Shown piece after piece: positions 63,905-64,000 of a stretch of DNA of 64,000 nt. The translations under genes were made by a program, and so were the position numbers. This stretch comes from Streptantibioticus ferralitis (lineage in GTDB: Bacteria; Actinomycetota; Actinomycetes; Streptomycetales; Streptomycetaceae), in contig NZ_JARHTQ010000018.1 of NCBI RefSeq assembly GCF_029223525.1, positions 108,743 through 172,742 of the forward strand. The letters are read 5' to 3'. Each line of letters opens with the position of its first letter. The stretch's first letter is position 1. The notes below the pieces were generated by a model, which was given only the letters and a program-made list of their open reading frames with translations, searched no databases and was not told where the DNA came from.

Positions 63905-64000
63905 CAGCGTGTCAATCCTGACCCTTTTGTGGATTTTCATCTGATTCTTGGCCTTGGTGATCAAGGTCAGGAGGGAAGGGTGATTCCCGTGGAGGACTGG
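63905..64000 (+). mobile_element. istA: Left end of an IS21-type element and start of istA (partial)
   Basis: TGTCAATCCTGACCC near 63910 resembles an IS21-family terminal repeat. GAGGGAAG then precedes GTG 63980, which opens VIPVEDW, the usual start of IstA in this group (VEDWAEI). The gene continues beyond the window. Confidence 0.65.

Overview
The base composition (very high G+C), the GTG starts with AGGAGG-type ribosome sites, and the gene families present (MmyB-type XRE regulators, CGNR zinc-finger proteins, F420-type LLM oxidoreductase, SnoaL-like proteins, many TetR/HxlR/MarR regulators) point to a Streptomyces or close actinomycete. The window looks like an accessory region, such as a chromosome arm or plasmid. 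At least fifteen insertion-sequence remnants from several families interrupt it, pseudogenes are common, and there are no ribosomal, tRNA or core housekeeping clusters.

Layout. 1-3090: a secreted SnoaL-like protein, then a divergent TetR / quinone-oxidoreductase pair with an operator. 3282-13301: a broken MmyB-type regulator, a 2335-residue single-module fully reducing type I polyketide synthase that ends in an alpha/beta hydrolase, a dead transposase and a cytochrome P450. 13317-21872: IS scraps, a polytopic membrane protein, several chimeric or truncated genes (CGNR/SRPBCC, OsmC, HxlR, SnoaL-like, enoyl-CoA hydratase), a small-protein operon, an intact alpha/beta hydrolase and a TetR regulator. 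22096-27545: two IS blocks that bracket a dynamin-like GTPase overlapping a small membrane protein. 28163-33091: a PIG-L deacetylase, an MDR reductase and a malic enzyme. 34178-41942: a flavin reductase / SnoaL-like / hydrolase operon, a second copy of the 19228 hydrolase with a decayed hydrolase upstream, two related MBL-fold hydrolases and a CGNR regulator. 42818-48052: two secreted small proteins, a divergent SDR / XRE-MmyB pair with an operator, and a nitronate-monooxygenase-like flavoprotein. 48696-51547: a three-gene minus-strand operon made of an 82-residue peptide, an HTTM-like membrane domain fused to an alpha/beta hydrolase, and a membrane-anchored partner. 52197-64000: three divergent regulator/enzyme pairs (HxlR/hydrolase, LLM/MarR, NmrA/ArsR), fragments of five or more IS types, a decayed NucA/NucB nuclease, and a broken tyrosine integrase flanking a secreted protein with a histidine-rich tail. 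The window ends in the left end of an IS21-type element.

The recurring unit is a small regulator divergent from one redox enzyme or hydrolase, often with a visible inverted-repeat operator between them. The two best candidates for little-described systems are the peptide/HTTM-hydrolase/partner operon at 48696-51547 and the dynamin/membrane-protein pair at 23707-26345. The PKS with its terminal hydrolase is the main biosynthetic gene. All assignments come from reading the sequence; no database search was run.
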